Translations under genes and position numbers: made by a program | From: Berryella intestinalis | GTDB taxonomy: Bacteria; Actinomycetota; Coriobacteriia; Coriobacteriales; Eggerthellaceae | DNA length: 64,000 nucleotides | Assembly (NCBI RefSeq): GCF_000814825.1 | Contig: NZ_CP009302.1 | Location: 62,001-126,000 of the forward strand | Direction of reading: 5' to 3' | Notes under the pieces: model-generated | Seen by the model: only the letters and a program-made list of their open reading frames with translations | Database searches by the model: none | What the model was told of the DNA's origin: nothing | In this document: in pieces, positions 33,661-43,853 of the stretch | How positions within the stretch are numbered: the first letter of the stretch is position 1 | Layout of the letters: each line of letters opens with the position of its first letter

Positions 33661-35469
33661 ATGAGTCAGTTTTCACGGCGCCAGTTCCTTATGGGCGGCT
33701 CGATCGCCGCGATTGGCACGACCCTCGCATTGACGGGTTGCGCGCCCAGCGGGAAGAAAGACGCGAAGGGTTCGAGTGCCACCGGCATTGCGGTGGGCTC
33801 GGGCATGGGCAAGCACGGCAGCTTCACCATCGAAGTGTCGGCCAAGGAAGGGAAGATCGACCGCATATCGGTGCTCGATTCCCGCGAGACGCCGGGCATG
33901 GGCGATGTTGCCATGGAGAAGCTCACGAAGCAGATCATCGACGGGCAGACGCTGAACGTGGATGCCGTCTCGGGCGCGACGCTTACCAGCATGGCGTTCG
34001 TCGGCGCGGTTGCGAGCGCTCTGGACGAGATCGGCATGAAGTCCGACGAGTGGAAGAAGCGCGACAAGGCCGATTACGTTAGCGAGAGCTCCGTTCCCGC
34101 TCAGGCCGACGTGGTCGTCATCGGCGCGGGCGGCGCCGGTTTCGCGGCGGCCATCACGGCTGCCAACGAGGGCCGCACCGTGGTGCTGATGGAGAAGATG
34201 GGCGTGCTCGGGGGCGATACCGCCCTGTCCGGCGGGGAAATGGCCGTTCCCGGCAACTGGATCCAGGCGAAAGAGGGTATCTCCGATAGCCCCGATGCCC
34301 TTGCGGCCGACATGCTGAAGGGCGGCGACAACTTGGGAGATCCCGAGTTGGTCCAGATCGTGGCCGAAGGCGCCCTTGAAAGCTCGCAGTGGCTGACCTT
34401 CGAGGGCGGGGTGTCGTGGAAGCACGACCTGATGCAGTTCGGCGGGCACCACACCAAGCGTTCGCTCATCCCGCTTACCCATTCCGGTTCCGAAATGACC
34501 ACGAAGCTGACGAGGCGCGCTCGGGAGATCGACGCGATCACGCTGGTGGACTGCATGCGCGCGACCGAGCTGGTGAAGAAGGACGGAGCTGTGGTGGGGG
34601 TCAAGGCGACCAACACCGTGACCGGCGAGCAGGTGAGCGTGTCGTGCAAGGCCGTGGTCATGACCACCGGCGGTTTCGGGTCGAACGTCGAGATGCGCAC
34701 GAAGTACAACCCCGCCATGAACGAGAAGTTCCTGTCCACCGATTCGGTGGGCGTGACCGGCGACGGTATCGAGATGGGCGAGAAGGTGGGCGCGAATCTG
34801 CTGGATATGGAGCACATCCAGACGTATCCGGTGTGCGATCCGGGCACGGGCGCGCTCCTGTACGTGGGCGATGTGCGCCTCGAGTACCAGGCGATCATGG
34901 TCAACAAGGAAGGCGAGCGTTTCGTCGAGGAGCTCGAGCGCCGCGACGTTATTTCCAATGCGATCCTGAAGCAGACCGGAGAGCAGGGGTACCTCCTGTT
35001 CAACCAGAAGGGCGCCGATGCGACGGGGCTTCTCGAGACGCATGCCGACGAATACGAGAACATCCTGTCGCGCAAGGTGATCGTGAAGGCCGACACCTTG
35101 GAAGAGGTCTGCGACGGCATGGGCGTGGACGCCGAGGGCGCCAAAAAGACGCTGGAGAAGTGGAACGCGTACTGCAAAGACGGCAAGGACGCCGACTTCA
35201 ACTACCGCGGGAAGATGAACCCCATCGAGGACGGTCCGTTCTATCTGATGGCCTGCAAGCCCGCGGTCCATTACACGATGGGCGGCCTGCAGATCGACAC
35301 CGAGGCGCGCGTCATCGACACGGATGGTTCGGCCATTCCCGGGCTGTACGCTGCGGGCGAGGTGACGGGCCATATCATGGGAACGAACCGGCTGGGATCC
35401 TGCTCGATGACCGACATCTTCACGTTCGGGCGCATCGCGGGCAGAAACGCCGCCCAGCACTCCGCCTAG
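33661..35469 (+). CDS. Tat-exported FAD/FMN flavoprotein reductase (flavocytochrome c / fumarate reductase type)
   Basis: 602 aa from ATG 33661 (GAAGGAGGAAGC upstream). It has a Tat motif SRRQFLMGG with a lipobox-like LTGC (Cys27) and an FMN-binding domain (about 50-122) with the DAVSGATLTS flavinylation motif. A FAD_binding_2 domain starts at ADVVVIGAGGAGFAAA (GAGGAG 155-160) and ends with GLYAAGEVTGHIMGTNRLGSCSMTDIFTFGRIAGRNAA. It would reduce an unsaturated or similar substrate outside the membrane using electrons passed through FMN. The substrate is not predictable; fumarate, urocanate, cinnamate-like and steroid-like acceptors are all used in this family. Confidence 0.93.
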   Translation: MSQFSRRQFLMGGSIAAIGTTLALTGCAPSGKKDAKGSSATGIAVGSGMGKHGSFTIEVSAKEGKIDRISVLDSRETPGMGDVAMEKLTKQIIDGQTLNVDAVSGATLTSMAFVGAVASALDEIGMKSDEWKKRDKADYVSESSVPAQADVVVIGAGGAGFAAAITAANEGRTVVLMEKMGVLGGDTALSGGEMAVPGNWIQAKEGISDSPDALAADMLKGGDNLGDPELVQIVAEGALESSQWLTFEGGVSWKHDLMQFGGHHTKRSLIPLTHSGSEMTTKLTRRAREIDAITLVDCMRATELVKKDGAVVGVKATNTVTGEQVSVSCKAVVMTTGGFGSNVEMRTKYNPAMNEKFLSTDSVGVTGDGIEMGEKVGANLLDMEHIQTYPVCDPGTGALLYVGDVRLEYQAIMVNKEGERFVEELERRDVISNAILKQTGEQGYLLFNQKGADATGLLETHADEYENILSRKVIVKADTLEEVCDGMGVDAEGAKKTLEKWNAYCKDGKDADFNYRGKMNPIEDGPFYLMACKPAVHYTMGGLQIDTEARVIDTDGSAIPGLYAAGEVTGHIMGTNRLGSCSMTDIFTFGRIAGRNAAQHSA

Positions 35470-35564
35470 GCAGCTCGCTGCACCATCCTTTCGATCTGGT
35501 GGAGAGGCCGCGCACGGCTTCCGAGAGCTCCGCCATCGCAAGGGTTCGGGCCCGATACAGGTTG

Positions 35565-35607
35565 AAAGAAGGGGCCGCTCGTCGCACACCCCGCGACGAG
35601 CGGCCCC
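35565..35607 (-). terminator. Terminator after purL
   Basis: A 15-bp perfect stem (35571-35585 with 35593-35607) with a 7-nt loop, followed on the minus strand by TTCTTTC. It stands between two converging genes. Confidence 0.8.
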
Positions 35608-35629
35608 TGTATGTTTCGAGGCGCTGAAA

Positions 35630-38600
35630 CTAGGCGAAGTAGTTCACGCCGCCTTCTATGAGCGGCTGGAAGGTATTGTCGGGTATGTTGAGGTACGTGC
35701 CGTTGCCGGTTCGCTCGGTGTGGCCCATCTTGCCCAGCACGCGCCCGTCGGGGCTGGTGATTCCCTCGACTGCCAAAACGGAGCCGTTCGGGTTCACCGA
35801 CCAGTCCATAGACGGCCGTCCGTGCTCGTCGACGTATTGGGTGGCGATCTGCCCGGTGGCTTTCAGCTGCTCGATCAGCTGATCGCTCGCCACGAAACGT
35901 CCCTCTCCGTGGCTGATGGCCACGGTGTGGATATCTCCCGGCTCGCACAAGCTCAGCCACGGGCTGAGGTTCGACGAGACACGGGTGCGCGCGATGCGGC
36001 TTTGGTGGCGCCCGATGGTGTTGAAGGTGAGCGTGGGGCAGTCCTCGTCCATGGGACGGATGTCGCCGTACGGCACTAGTCCCAGCTTGATGAGCGCCTG
36101 GAATCCGTTGCAGATGCCCAGCATCAGGCCGTCGCGCTGCTGCAGCAGGTTGCGGACGGCTTCGGTCACCTCGGGGTTGCGGAAGAAAGCGGTGATGAAC
36201 TTGGCCGATCCGTCGGGTTCGTCGCCGCCCGAGAAACCGCCCGGGATCATGACGATCTGGCTTGAGCGGATCTGCTCGGCCAGTTCGCGCGCGCTTTCGG
36301 CGATGTGTGCGGGCGTGAGGTTGTTCACCACCATGATGTGCGGTTCGGCTCCCGCGCGCTCGAATGCGCGAGCGACGTCGAACTCGCAGTTGTTGCCGGG
36401 AAACACCGGAATGATCACGCGGGGCTTGGCGATGGTTCCGCTGTAGACCAGCGGCGTTCCCTGCGCGTAAGTGACCGTCTCGACCTCGTCGCCGGCCTGG
36501 CGATAGGGAAACACCGGTTCCAGCTTGGCCTCCCAGGCCTCCTGCATCTGGGCAAGGGAGATGCTCTCTCCCGCCGCATCGAGGTGATAGGCGCCCTGCG
36601 TGCTTCCCAGGGAGATGGTGCGCACGCGGGGGAGCTGGGGGATATCGGCGCCGTCGGCTATTTCCACGATGAAGGACCCGTATGAGGGTTCGAACAGCTC
36701 ATCGACGTCGAACGAGCTGCTCAACGCCAGTCCAACCTGGTTTCCCAGGCACATCTTGAACACGGATTCGGCCCAGCAGCCGTAACCCGGAGTGGATACG
36801 GACAAGGCTGCGCCGCTTTGAATAAGCGACTCCACTCCGTCGAGCGACGCGCGCAGCGAGGTTGCATCGGGGAGGAGTCCGTCGCGGTACACGGGGCAGA
36901 TCGCGATGACGCGATGTCCGGCTTCCTTGAACTCGGGGGACACGATCGTATCGAGCTTGCCTACGGCTGCGGCGAAGCTGACGAGGGTGGGGGGAACGTC
37001 CAGATCCTCGAAGCTCCCGCTCATCGAGTCCTTTCCGCCGATCGCCCCGACTTCCAGATCGAGCTGGGCCGCGAGGGCGCCCAGGAGCGACCCGACGGGA
37101 AGCCCCCACCGAGCGGGATCGTTGCGCAGGCTGCCGAAGTATTCCTGGAACGTGAGATAGGCCGACTCGCGCTTGAAGCCGGTTGCCACCAGCTTGGACA
37201 CGCTTTCCACAACGGCGAGGTAGGCGCCGGTGTACTGGTTTCTCTCGGACAGATGGGGGTTGAATCCCCAGGCCATGCCCGAAACCGTGGAGGTCTCGCC
37301 ATCGACGGGGAACTTCGCGACCATCGAGAGCGAGGGCGTGAGCTGGTATTTCCCACCGAAGGGCATGAGCACGGTCCCTGCGCCGATGGTGGAGTCGAAC
37401 CGTTCGGACAAGCCCTTGTTGGAGCAGACGTTGAGGTCGGTGACCACGTTGGTCAGGCGTTCCTCGAGGGTTGACCCCTCGAACCCGGGCGCGAACGAGC
37501 GGGCGGCCGCCACGTGGGCGGTTGCCTGCTTGGGGGCGCCGTTCGAGGCGAGGAAGTCGCGGCTGATGTCGACGATGGTATCCCCCTGCCAGGTCATGAC
37601 CACGCGCGGTTCGGCGGTGACGGTGGCGATGGGGGTCGCTTCCAGGTTCTCCTCGTGGGCGTAGCGGATGAATTCGTCCACGTCGGCGGCGGCGACATCG
37701 ACGGCCATGCGCTCCTGGCTCTCGGATAGGGCTATCTCGGTGCCGTCGAGGCCCTCGTATTTTTTGGGAACGCGGTCCAGATCGATGGACAGGCCGTCTG
37801 CCAGCTCGCCCACGGCGACCGACACGCCTCCCGCTCCGAAGTCGTTGCAGCGCTTGATGAGGCGCGTCGCCTCGCCGCGGCGGAACAGGCGCTGGATCTT
37901 GCGCTCGATGGGCGCATTGCCCTTCTGGACCTCGGCACCGCACGATTCGAGGCTTTCGACGTCGTGCGCTTTAGACGACCCGGTGGCGCCCCCGATGCCG
38001 TCGCGCCCGGTGCGGCCTCCCAGCAAGATGATGACGTCTCCGGGGGCGGGGGTTTCGCGGCGGACGTTGCGCGCCGGCGCGGCTCCCACCACAGCTCCGA
38101 TCTCCATGCGCTTTGCGGCATAGCCCGGATGATAGAGCTCGTTTACCTGGCCGGTTGCAAGACCGATCTGGTTTCCGTAGGAAGCGTAGCCCGCAGCGGC
38201 GGTGGTGACCAGCTTGCGCTGGGGAAGCTTTCCCGGAATGGTGGCGCTTACCGGAACCAGCGGGTCGGCGGCGCCGGTGAGGCGCATGGCCTGGTACACG
38301 TAGCTGCGTCCCGACAAAGGATCGCGGATGCAGCCTCCCACGCAGGTGGCCGCGCCTCCGAACGGCTCGATCTCGGTGGGATGGTTGTGCGTTTCGTTTT
38401 TGAACAGGAACAGCCAGTCTTCGTCGACCCCGTCCACATCGACGGTGGCCTTCACGGTGCAGGCGTTGATCTCCTCGGATTCGTCGAGGCCCTTCAGGAC
38501 GCCCTTGCTTTTCAGGTAGCGGGCTCCGATGGTGCCCAGGTCCATCAGACAGACGGGCTTTTCCTCGCGCCCCAGTTCGCGGCGTATTTCCAGGTAGCGT

Positions 38601-39340
38601 TCGAAGGTCTGCCGAGCCAGGTCGTCATCGATGGCGATATCGGTGAGCTCGGTGCCGAACGTGGTGTGGCGGCAGTGATCCGACCAGTAGGTGTCGATCA
38701 TCTTCATCTCGGTGATCGTGGGGTTGCGGCCTTCGTCGGCGAAGTACTGCTGGCACAGTTTCGCGTCGGCGAGGTCCATGGCAAGCCCTCGATCGGACAC
38801 GAACGCAGAGAGCTCGTCGTCGCCCAGATTAAGGAACCCGTCGATAACCTCGACTTTCTCGGGGTTGGGCTGCTCGGTGCGCACGGTGGTTTTGACGGCC
38901 AGCGAAGCCTCCCGCGCCTCGACCGGGTTGATGACGTAGTCTTTGATGCGCTCGATGTCGGCTGCGTCGAGGTCGCCTTCCAGGAAGTACAGCTTCGCGG
39001 TGGCGATTTCGGGACGCTCGCCCTGGCTGATCAGCTGGACGCACTCGGCGGCGCTGTCGGCGCGCTGGTCGAACTGGCCGGGGAGGAATTCCACGGCGAA
39101 CACCGCCGCCCCGTTCGACTGGGGAAGCGCATACGTGGCGATGTCCGTTTGAGGCTCGCTGAACACGGTGGGGACGCATCGCTCGAACAGGTCGCCCGAG
39201 ATCCCCTCCACGTCGTAGCGGTTGACGATGCGCAGGCCCGTGAGCGATTCGACCCCCAAGATGGTTCGGAGTTCATGGGCGAGCTGGTGCGATTCGACGT
39301 CGAATCCGGGCTTTTTCTCTACGTAAACGCGGGAGACCAT
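35630..39340 (-). CDS. purL: Phosphoribosylformylglycinamidine synthase, single-chain form
   Basis: Purine-synthesis enzyme that converts FGAR to FGAM with glutamine. The 1236-aa protein joins PurS/PurL-like and PurQ-like parts. The N-terminal ATP-binding halves carry YWSDHCRHTTF, FKNETHNHPTEIEPFGGAATCVGGCIRDPLS and GSIGGKDS-like AIGGKDSMSGSF. The C-terminal glutaminase has MIPGGFSGGDE, the nucleophile in LGICNGFQAL and ISHGEGRF. It resembles the single-chain form found in Clostridia and related bacteria. A 7-bp leader hairpin lies at 39369-39384. Monocistronic. Confidence 0.96.
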   Translation of the reverse strand: MVSRVYVEKKPGFDVESHQLAHELRTILGVESLTGLRIVNRYDVEGISGDLFERCVPTVFSEPQTDIATYALPQSNGAAVFAVEFLPGQFDQRADSAAECVQLISQGERPEIATAKLYFLEGDLDAADIERIKDYVINPVEAREASLAVKTTVRTEQPNPEKVEVIDGFLNLGDDELSAFVSDRGLAMDLADAKLCQQYFADEGRNPTITEMKMIDTYWSDHCRHTTFGTELTDIAIDDDLARQTFERYLEIRRELGREEKPVCLMDLGTIGARYLKSKGVLKGLDESEEINACTVKATVDVDGVDEDWLFLFKNETHNHPTEIEPFGGAATCVGGCIRDPLSGRSYVYQAMRLTGAADPLVPVSATIPGKLPQRKLVTTAAAGYASYGNQIGLATGQVNELYHPGYAAKRMEIGAVVGAAPARNVRRETPAPGDVIILLGGRTGRDGIGGATGSSKAHDVESLESCGAEVQKGNAPIERKIQRLFRRGEATRLIKRCNDFGAGGVSVAVGELADGLSIDLDRVPKKYEGLDGTEIALSESQERMAVDVAAADVDEFIRYAHEENLEATPIATVTAEPRVVMTWQGDTIVDISRDFLASNGAPKQATAHVAAARSFAPGFEGSTLEERLTNVVTDLNVCSNKGLSERFDSTIGAGTVLMPFGGKYQLTPSLSMVAKFPVDGETSTVSGMAWGFNPHLSERNQYTGAYLAVVESVSKLVATGFKRESAYLTFQEYFGSLRNDPARWGLPVGSLLGALAAQLDLEVGAIGGKDSMSGSFEDLDVPPTLVSFAAAVGKLDTIVSPEFKEAGHRVIAICPVYRDGLLPDATSLRASLDGVESLIQSGAALSVSTPGYGCWAESVFKMCLGNQVGLALSSSFDVDELFEPSYGSFIVEIADGADIPQLPRVRTISLGSTQGAYHLDAAGESISLAQMQEAWEAKLEPVFPYRQAGDEVETVTYAQGTPLVYSGTIAKPRVIIPVFPGNNCEFDVARAFERAGAEPHIMVVNNLTPAHIAESARELAEQIRSSQIVMIPGGFSGGDEPDGSAKFITAFFRNPEVTEAVRNLLQQRDGLMLGICNGFQALIKLGLVPYGDIRPMDEDCPTLTFNTIGRHQSRIARTRVSSNLSPWLSLCEPGDIHTVAISHGEGRFVASDQLIEQLKATGQIATQYVDEHGRPSMDWSVNPNGSVLAVEGITSPDGRVLGKMGHTERTGNGTYLNIPDNTFQPLIEGGVNYFA

Positions 39341-39528
39341 GCAAGCGCCTTTCAGAAGGTGGGTTCCGGCGTCCGTGCGGACGCATTCTGACGTATGTCC
39401 AGTATAAAGGTCGCGGCAGCTGTTTTTTCCGTCCGCCTCGCCGCGTCGGTATTTTGCGTACGATCTGCATCATGGCGGGTGGAATACGGTAGGATTCTCG
39501 TCAGATGGAACGAGGTGGAGGAGAGCGT

Positions 39529-40563
39529 GTGATCAGGTTCAACAACGATTATAGCCAAACGGGCCATCCCCGTGTCATCGAGGCTGTCGCCCGCACGGCA
39601 GGCGAGTCGCACCCCGGTTACGGGTTGGACGAGCATTGCGATCGGGCGCGTCAGATTATCAGACGCGTCATCGGGAACCCGTCGGCTGATGTGCACTTCG
39701 TAGCGGGTGGAACTCAGGCGAATGCCCTGGTCATCCGTTCGCTTTTGGCACCGTACCAGGGGGTGCTCAGTGCGTCTGACGGGCATATCAACGTGCACGA
39801 GACCGGGGCTATCGAATTCGGCGGCACTAAGGTGATCGCCGTGCCCGCTGAAGATGGCAAGATCACGGCGACCGATATCGAGCGGCATGCGGTCGAGTTC
39901 GAAACCAGTCCGGTTCCCGAGCACGTGGTCGAGCCCAAGATGGCGTATCTGTCGTTCCCAAACGAGTTCGGAGCGCTGTTTTCGGCTGCCGAGCTGCGAG
40001 AAATCGCCGATGCCTGCCATCGTCACGGCTGGTATCTGTTCATCGACGGGGCGCGGCTGGGATACGGGCTGGGATCTCCGGCGTGCGATGCGACCATCCA
40101 GGACGTCGCCCGAGCGGCCGACGTGTTCACCATCGGGGGCACGAAGTGCGGCGCGCTGTTCGGGGAGGCCATCGTGTTTTCCCACGAGGGACTGGTGCCC
40201 CGGTTCCGCAGCTACATAAAGCAGCAAGGCGGCATGCTCGCGAAAGGTTGGCTGCTGGGGGCGCAGTTCGAAGAGCTGTTCTCGGACGGGCTGTACTTCG
40301 GCATAACCGCCCATGCAACCGAGCTGGGCCTGCGCATCCGCGACGCCTTCGCGGCGGCGGGCATCCCCTTCCAAGTTGCCAGTGAGACGAACCAGCAGTT
40401 CGTGGTGTTGTCCGACTGCCAGGCCGAGCGGTTGGCCGAGCGCTACGTCTTCGAGCCCGAGGGCGCTGCGGGCGAGGGCCGCGTGTGCGTGCGGTTCTGC
40501 ACGTCGTGGGCTACTACCGACGAGGAGGTCGACCAGCTGGTGGAGGACATCGCAGTTCTGTAA
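39529..40563 (+). CDS. Threonine aldolase-like PLP-dependent beta-eliminating lyase
   Basis: Low-specificity threonine/allo-threonine aldolase family, making glycine and acetaldehyde. From GTG 39529 (GGAGGAGAG just before) the 344-aa protein reads IRFNNDYSQTGHPRV, FVAGGTQANALVI, YLFIDGARLGYGL and the PLP-lysine region FTIGGTKCGALFGEA. An ATG at 39505 is in frame but has no ribosome site. The formamidase gene follows after 64 nt. Confidence 0.92.
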   Translation: MIRFNNDYSQTGHPRVIEAVARTAGESHPGYGLDEHCDRARQIIRRVIGNPSADVHFVAGGTQANALVIRSLLAPYQGVLSASDGHINVHETGAIEFGGTKVIAVPAEDGKITATDIERHAVEFETSPVPEHVVEPKMAYLSFPNEFGALFSAAELREIADACHRHGWYLFIDGARLGYGLGSPACDATIQDVARAADVFTIGGTKCGALFGEAIVFSHEGLVPRFRSYIKQQGGMLAKGWLLGAQFEELFSDGLYFGITAHATELGLRIRDAFAAAGIPFQVASETNQQFVVLSDCQAERLAERYVFEPEGAAGEGRVCVRFCTSWATTDEEVDQLVEDIAVL

Positions 40564-40627
40564 CGTGCGGCTCCGAGTGATACGATGACGTGATACGCGC
40601 GGGAGCGCTTCGATGAAGGAGGACGGC

Positions 40628-41524
40628 ATGATCGAATTGGGCAACGAGCGGGTTATGTACGCGTTCGACAAGAGCCTTGAGGCGGCGCTGACGGTCGAAT
40701 CGGGGGATACGGTGCGCATACGCACGTCCGACTGTTTCGGCGACCAGGTGAAAAGCCAGGCAGATGCGCTTGATGCCATCGATTGGGACCGCATCAACCC
40801 GGCCACCGGCCCAGTGTACGTGAACGGGGCCGTAGCGGGCGGTGCGCTGAAGGTGCGCATCGATGCGATCGAGTTCGACGGTTGCGCGGTTGCCGCTACG
40901 GGCAAGGACGAAGGCGTTCTGGGCGACCGTTTCGACGACTGGTCAACGATGTTCGGAACGATCGAGGGCGATCGCCTGGTGTTCTCCGACAAGCTCAGCC
41001 TCCCTTTGAACCCGATGATCGGCGTGATCGGGGTCGCTCCTGCAGGCGCGCCCGTGAACTGCGGAACTCCCGGGTCGCACGGCGGCAACATGGACAACAA
41101 GGCGGTCACCGTCGGGGCGACCCTGTACTTCCCGGTGGCGGTCGACGGCGCGCTGTTCGGATGCGGCGACATGCATGCGTGCATGGGCGACGGGGAAATC
41201 GGCGTATCGGGGGCCGAGGCGGCGGGCCATGCGACGGTGACGCTTACGGCGCTGCCCGACTTGTCCCTTGAAAACCCCCTGATCGAGAACGAGACGCATT
41301 TCGGAACCATCGCCTCGGCCGACACGTTGGACGAGGCGGCCGATAGGGCCGTTCACGATATGCTCGACCTGGTGTGCTCCCGTACGGAAGCCACCGAGGC
41401 CGAGGCGGCCATGCTGTTCTCGCTTCAGGGCGATGTGCAGGTGTGCCAGATGGTTGACCCGCAGAAAACCGTCCGCTTCATGATGCCCAAAGAAGTGCTG
41501 GACGTCCTGGGCTTCAAGCTGTAG
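40628..41524 (+). CDS. Acetamidase/formamidase family protein
   Basis: Amidase that releases ammonia from formamide, acetamide or a related small amide. It has 298 aa from ATG 40628 behind AAGGAGG. It includes GDTVRIRTSDCFGDQ, NPATGPVYVNGAVAGGALKVRIDAIE, the GVAPAGAPVNCGTPGSHGGNMDNK stretch and GCGDMHACMGDGEIG with metal-binding His/Asp, all typical of FmdA/AmdA. Same direction as the aldolase gene; ends in a strong terminator. Confidence 0.94.
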   Translation: MIELGNERVMYAFDKSLEAALTVESGDTVRIRTSDCFGDQVKSQADALDAIDWDRINPATGPVYVNGAVAGGALKVRIDAIEFDGCAVAATGKDEGVLGDRFDDWSTMFGTIEGDRLVFSDKLSLPLNPMIGVIGVAPAGAPVNCGTPGSHGGNMDNKAVTVGATLYFPVAVDGALFGCGDMHACMGDGEIGVSGAEAAGHATVTLTALPDLSLENPLIENETHFGTIASADTLDEAADRAVHDMLDLVCSRTEATEAEAAMLFSLQGDVQVCQMVDPQKTVRFMMPKEVLDVLGFKL

Positions 41525-41548
41525 GGTTTCCCGCCGCGGAAGAACCGA

Positions 41549-41586
41549 CGGGCGACGCGCTTTCCAAGCTGCGTCGCCCGTTTTTT
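41549..41586 (+). terminator. Intrinsic terminator after the formamidase
   Basis: A 10-bp stem (41549-41558 with 41571-41580) directly followed by TTTTTT. Confidence 0.92.
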
Positions 41587-41689
41587 CATTCCCGATCTTC
41601 GGTGCTTGATCGGATGCGTTGCGTTCGCTTTCGCTCTCCCGCCGGTCGGGTGCTGTTTCCCGAAGTGCGGGCCGCTTGCCGGCCGTGCG

Positions 41690-43825
41690 CTAGTCGTGGT
41701 CTCCCTTGGCCTTCGATCCTTCGCCCACGTCCCATGAAACCCCGGTGAGCTTCCAGTTCGCGAAGTCCAGCGAGTCGCCGTTCACCTCGTACTGGATGAT
41801 CTTGTAGTCCTTCGCGTCGCGGTCGAGCGTCATGTTGAAGAAACGCGGCCGCTGCAGGCCCTCGGGAATCTCGTCCATCGAGTAGCCGGGATAGGTCGAG
41901 TAGTCGCCGCCCATGTACTTGATGCAGGTGGGAAGCACGTCTTCGGCCGCAACCGGCGCCTGCGACACCTTGTAGGGCTGGGAATCCAGCTCGGCGGACT
42001 GCGCGGGCTTCACCAGCATGTAGGGCACCGTGACCTTTTCGAGGGGGTTCTCGGTGAGGTACCAGTCGCCGTGGTCGGCCGTGATGATGATGGTGGTATT
42101 GTCGTAGACCCCCATCTCCTTCAGCTGGTTTATGTAATGCTGGACGGGCTTCATGCAGCCGCGCGCCTGCTGGGTGAGGTTCGCGTTGTGCAGTCCGATG
42201 TCGTTGCCGTTTTCGTCCAGGTTGTAGGGCCAGTGGGTTCCCGTCATATGGATGAAGCGGAAAGCGCCGTCGTACTGGTCGTCGTTTTCCTGGAAGGTCA
42301 GCCCGCGCTGCTTCAGCGAGTTGTAGTACCCGGCGTCGTTCATGATGTAGGGCTTGTTCGCCGGGTCGATGTCGGGATTGTCCGCGTTGGTGGCCTGGTT
42401 GATCTCGTCGGTGTAGAACCAGAAGAAGGGCTTGAGCATCCAGGGCATATCGCGGTAGAGGGCGCACTTGGCAAGCGCTTTGAGGGTGCTGTTCCAGCTG
42501 GTGATGGTGTTCGAAGCGGGGTGGACGTTGATGGTCTTGCTGTTGACCAGGCTGTTCGCCTCTTCATCCGAGAGGAACTGCGTTCCGAGCGTATCGGTGT
42601 AGATGCCGGTCGAGAAGTTCAGGTTCTGAACATCTTGCAGGAAATGCGCGCGCTTGTAGCGCTGGTTCAGGTAGGTGCCGAAGTCTTCGTCGGGCTGGGG
42701 ATACTGGCCGTGCAGGAGGAACGACAGGCCGTAGCGCGTGGGGATCATCGAGCCCAGCGAGTCCCGGTACCAGGTGAACCCCTTAAAATCGTCCAGCAGG
42801 TCGGGGGCGGCCTGAAGCGTGCTCTGGAGGAACTGGGTGTCGTAGGTGTCCAGAACGAACACCACCACGTTTTTCTTGGAAGACACGTCGTAGAGACCCT
42901 GCTCGGTGACGACGGCCTTGTCGCCCGACGTTCCCGCCGTGGCTGCGTTGGTAAACAGGCTTCCCACGCCAACACCCTGCACGATGACCAGCGCCAGGGA
43001 AAGCGCGGCAGCTCCCAGCTGCGTGCGCTGGCGGTTCACCTTGCTGAGCTGCAAAGGACCGATGATGAGGACCAGCCAGACGATGCCCGACACGACCATC
43101 GGCCTGCGGTAGTCGTTCCAGGTGATGCTGTGGCCGTCCGAAGGGGGAAGTCCCCCGTTGAGGAACAGGGCCTGCGCATAACATCCCAGGCCGATTCCGA
43201 ACACCAGCAGAAGAGCCAGGTTGAACGCGCGTCCGCGCAGAAGGGAGAGCAAGCACGCGAGCGCGGCGATCATCGCCGCCGCAACCACCGCGATAGGTTG
43301 CCAGACATCGTTCAGCGAGAAGAAGACGCTGCCGGCGCTTGCCGCGACGATCTCGTACGGGGCGACGACGAACAGGGTGAACACGAAGAAGGTCGACGTG
43401 ACCAGGGCGAGGGGGATGCGGGTTTTCCAGCCGGGAGCGTATCTGCGATCGCGGGCCTTTCCCGGGGCCTTGCAGGGTGCCTGTGCGGCCGCGCCGACCG
43501 TTTCGCTTTTGACGGGCTTTCCCGTCTCGGGATCGATGCGGCAGACGTCGGCCTCGACCTCTTTATTGCGGTTCACATCGATATTCAGGGCTTTGAGCAG
43601 GGCTTTGCGCGTGCGGCGCATCGCCACGCCCGCCACGGCCGACAGCGCCACGGCCACGCCCGCGAGCGCCTGGATGGTGTAGGTCATCACCGACGGGTCC
43701 ACGTAGGCCCAGGCGGGCTGGGCGAAGGCGAACGACAGCGGGATCGCGGCGAGGGCGCAGGCTGCGAGGTCGAAGGCCGCGATGCACAGGTGCGCGCGAA
43801 GCCGGGAGGCCGGATGGTTCATCAT
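41690..43825 (-). CDS. LtaS-like membrane phosphotransferase/sulfatase-fold enzyme, paralogue 1
   Basis: Alkaline-phosphatase-superfamily enzyme with an outward-facing catalytic domain, 711 aa from ATG 43825 (GAGGAA site; ATG 43843 or 43864 also possible). The N-terminal third has about seven helices, including AFAQPAWAYVDPSVMTYTIQALAGVAVALSAVAGVAMRR. The extracellular domain has VVVFVLDTYDTQF (metal-binding Asp), GSMIPTRYGLSFLLHGQ (candidate nucleophile Thr), MTGTHWPYN (His) and IITADHGDWY (metal-binding Asp-His). The spacing follows lipoteichoic-acid synthase, which moves glycerol phosphate. Last of three tandem paralogues. No phosphate donor can be proven from sequence. Confidence 0.88.
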   Translation of the reverse strand: MMNHPASRLRAHLCIAAFDLAACALAAIPLSFAFAQPAWAYVDPSVMTYTIQALAGVAVALSAVAGVAMRRTRKALLKALNIDVNRNKEVEADVCRIDPETGKPVKSETVGAAAQAPCKAPGKARDRRYAPGWKTRIPLALVTSTFFVFTLFVVAPYEIVAASAGSVFFSLNDVWQPIAVVAAAMIAALACLLSLLRGRAFNLALLLVFGIGLGCYAQALFLNGGLPPSDGHSITWNDYRRPMVVSGIVWLVLIIGPLQLSKVNRQRTQLGAAALSLALVIVQGVGVGSLFTNAATAGTSGDKAVVTEQGLYDVSSKKNVVVFVLDTYDTQFLQSTLQAAPDLLDDFKGFTWYRDSLGSMIPTRYGLSFLLHGQYPQPDEDFGTYLNQRYKRAHFLQDVQNLNFSTGIYTDTLGTQFLSDEEANSLVNSKTINVHPASNTITSWNSTLKALAKCALYRDMPWMLKPFFWFYTDEINQATNADNPDIDPANKPYIMNDAGYYNSLKQRGLTFQENDDQYDGAFRFIHMTGTHWPYNLDENGNDIGLHNANLTQQARGCMKPVQHYINQLKEMGVYDNTTIIITADHGDWYLTENPLEKVTVPYMLVKPAQSAELDSQPYKVSQAPVAAEDVLPTCIKYMGGDYSTYPGYSMDEIPEGLQRPRFFNMTLDRDAKDYKIIQYEVNGDSLDFANWKLTGVSWDVGEGSKAKGDHD

Positions 43826-43853
43826 ATGCTGGTCATTCCTCATTTCAGATCCG

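Noticed and set aside
39341-39528. Purine riboswitch in front of purL
   Set aside because: The conserved junction bases and the P2/P3 loop pair are not present; only a short leader hairpin is seen.
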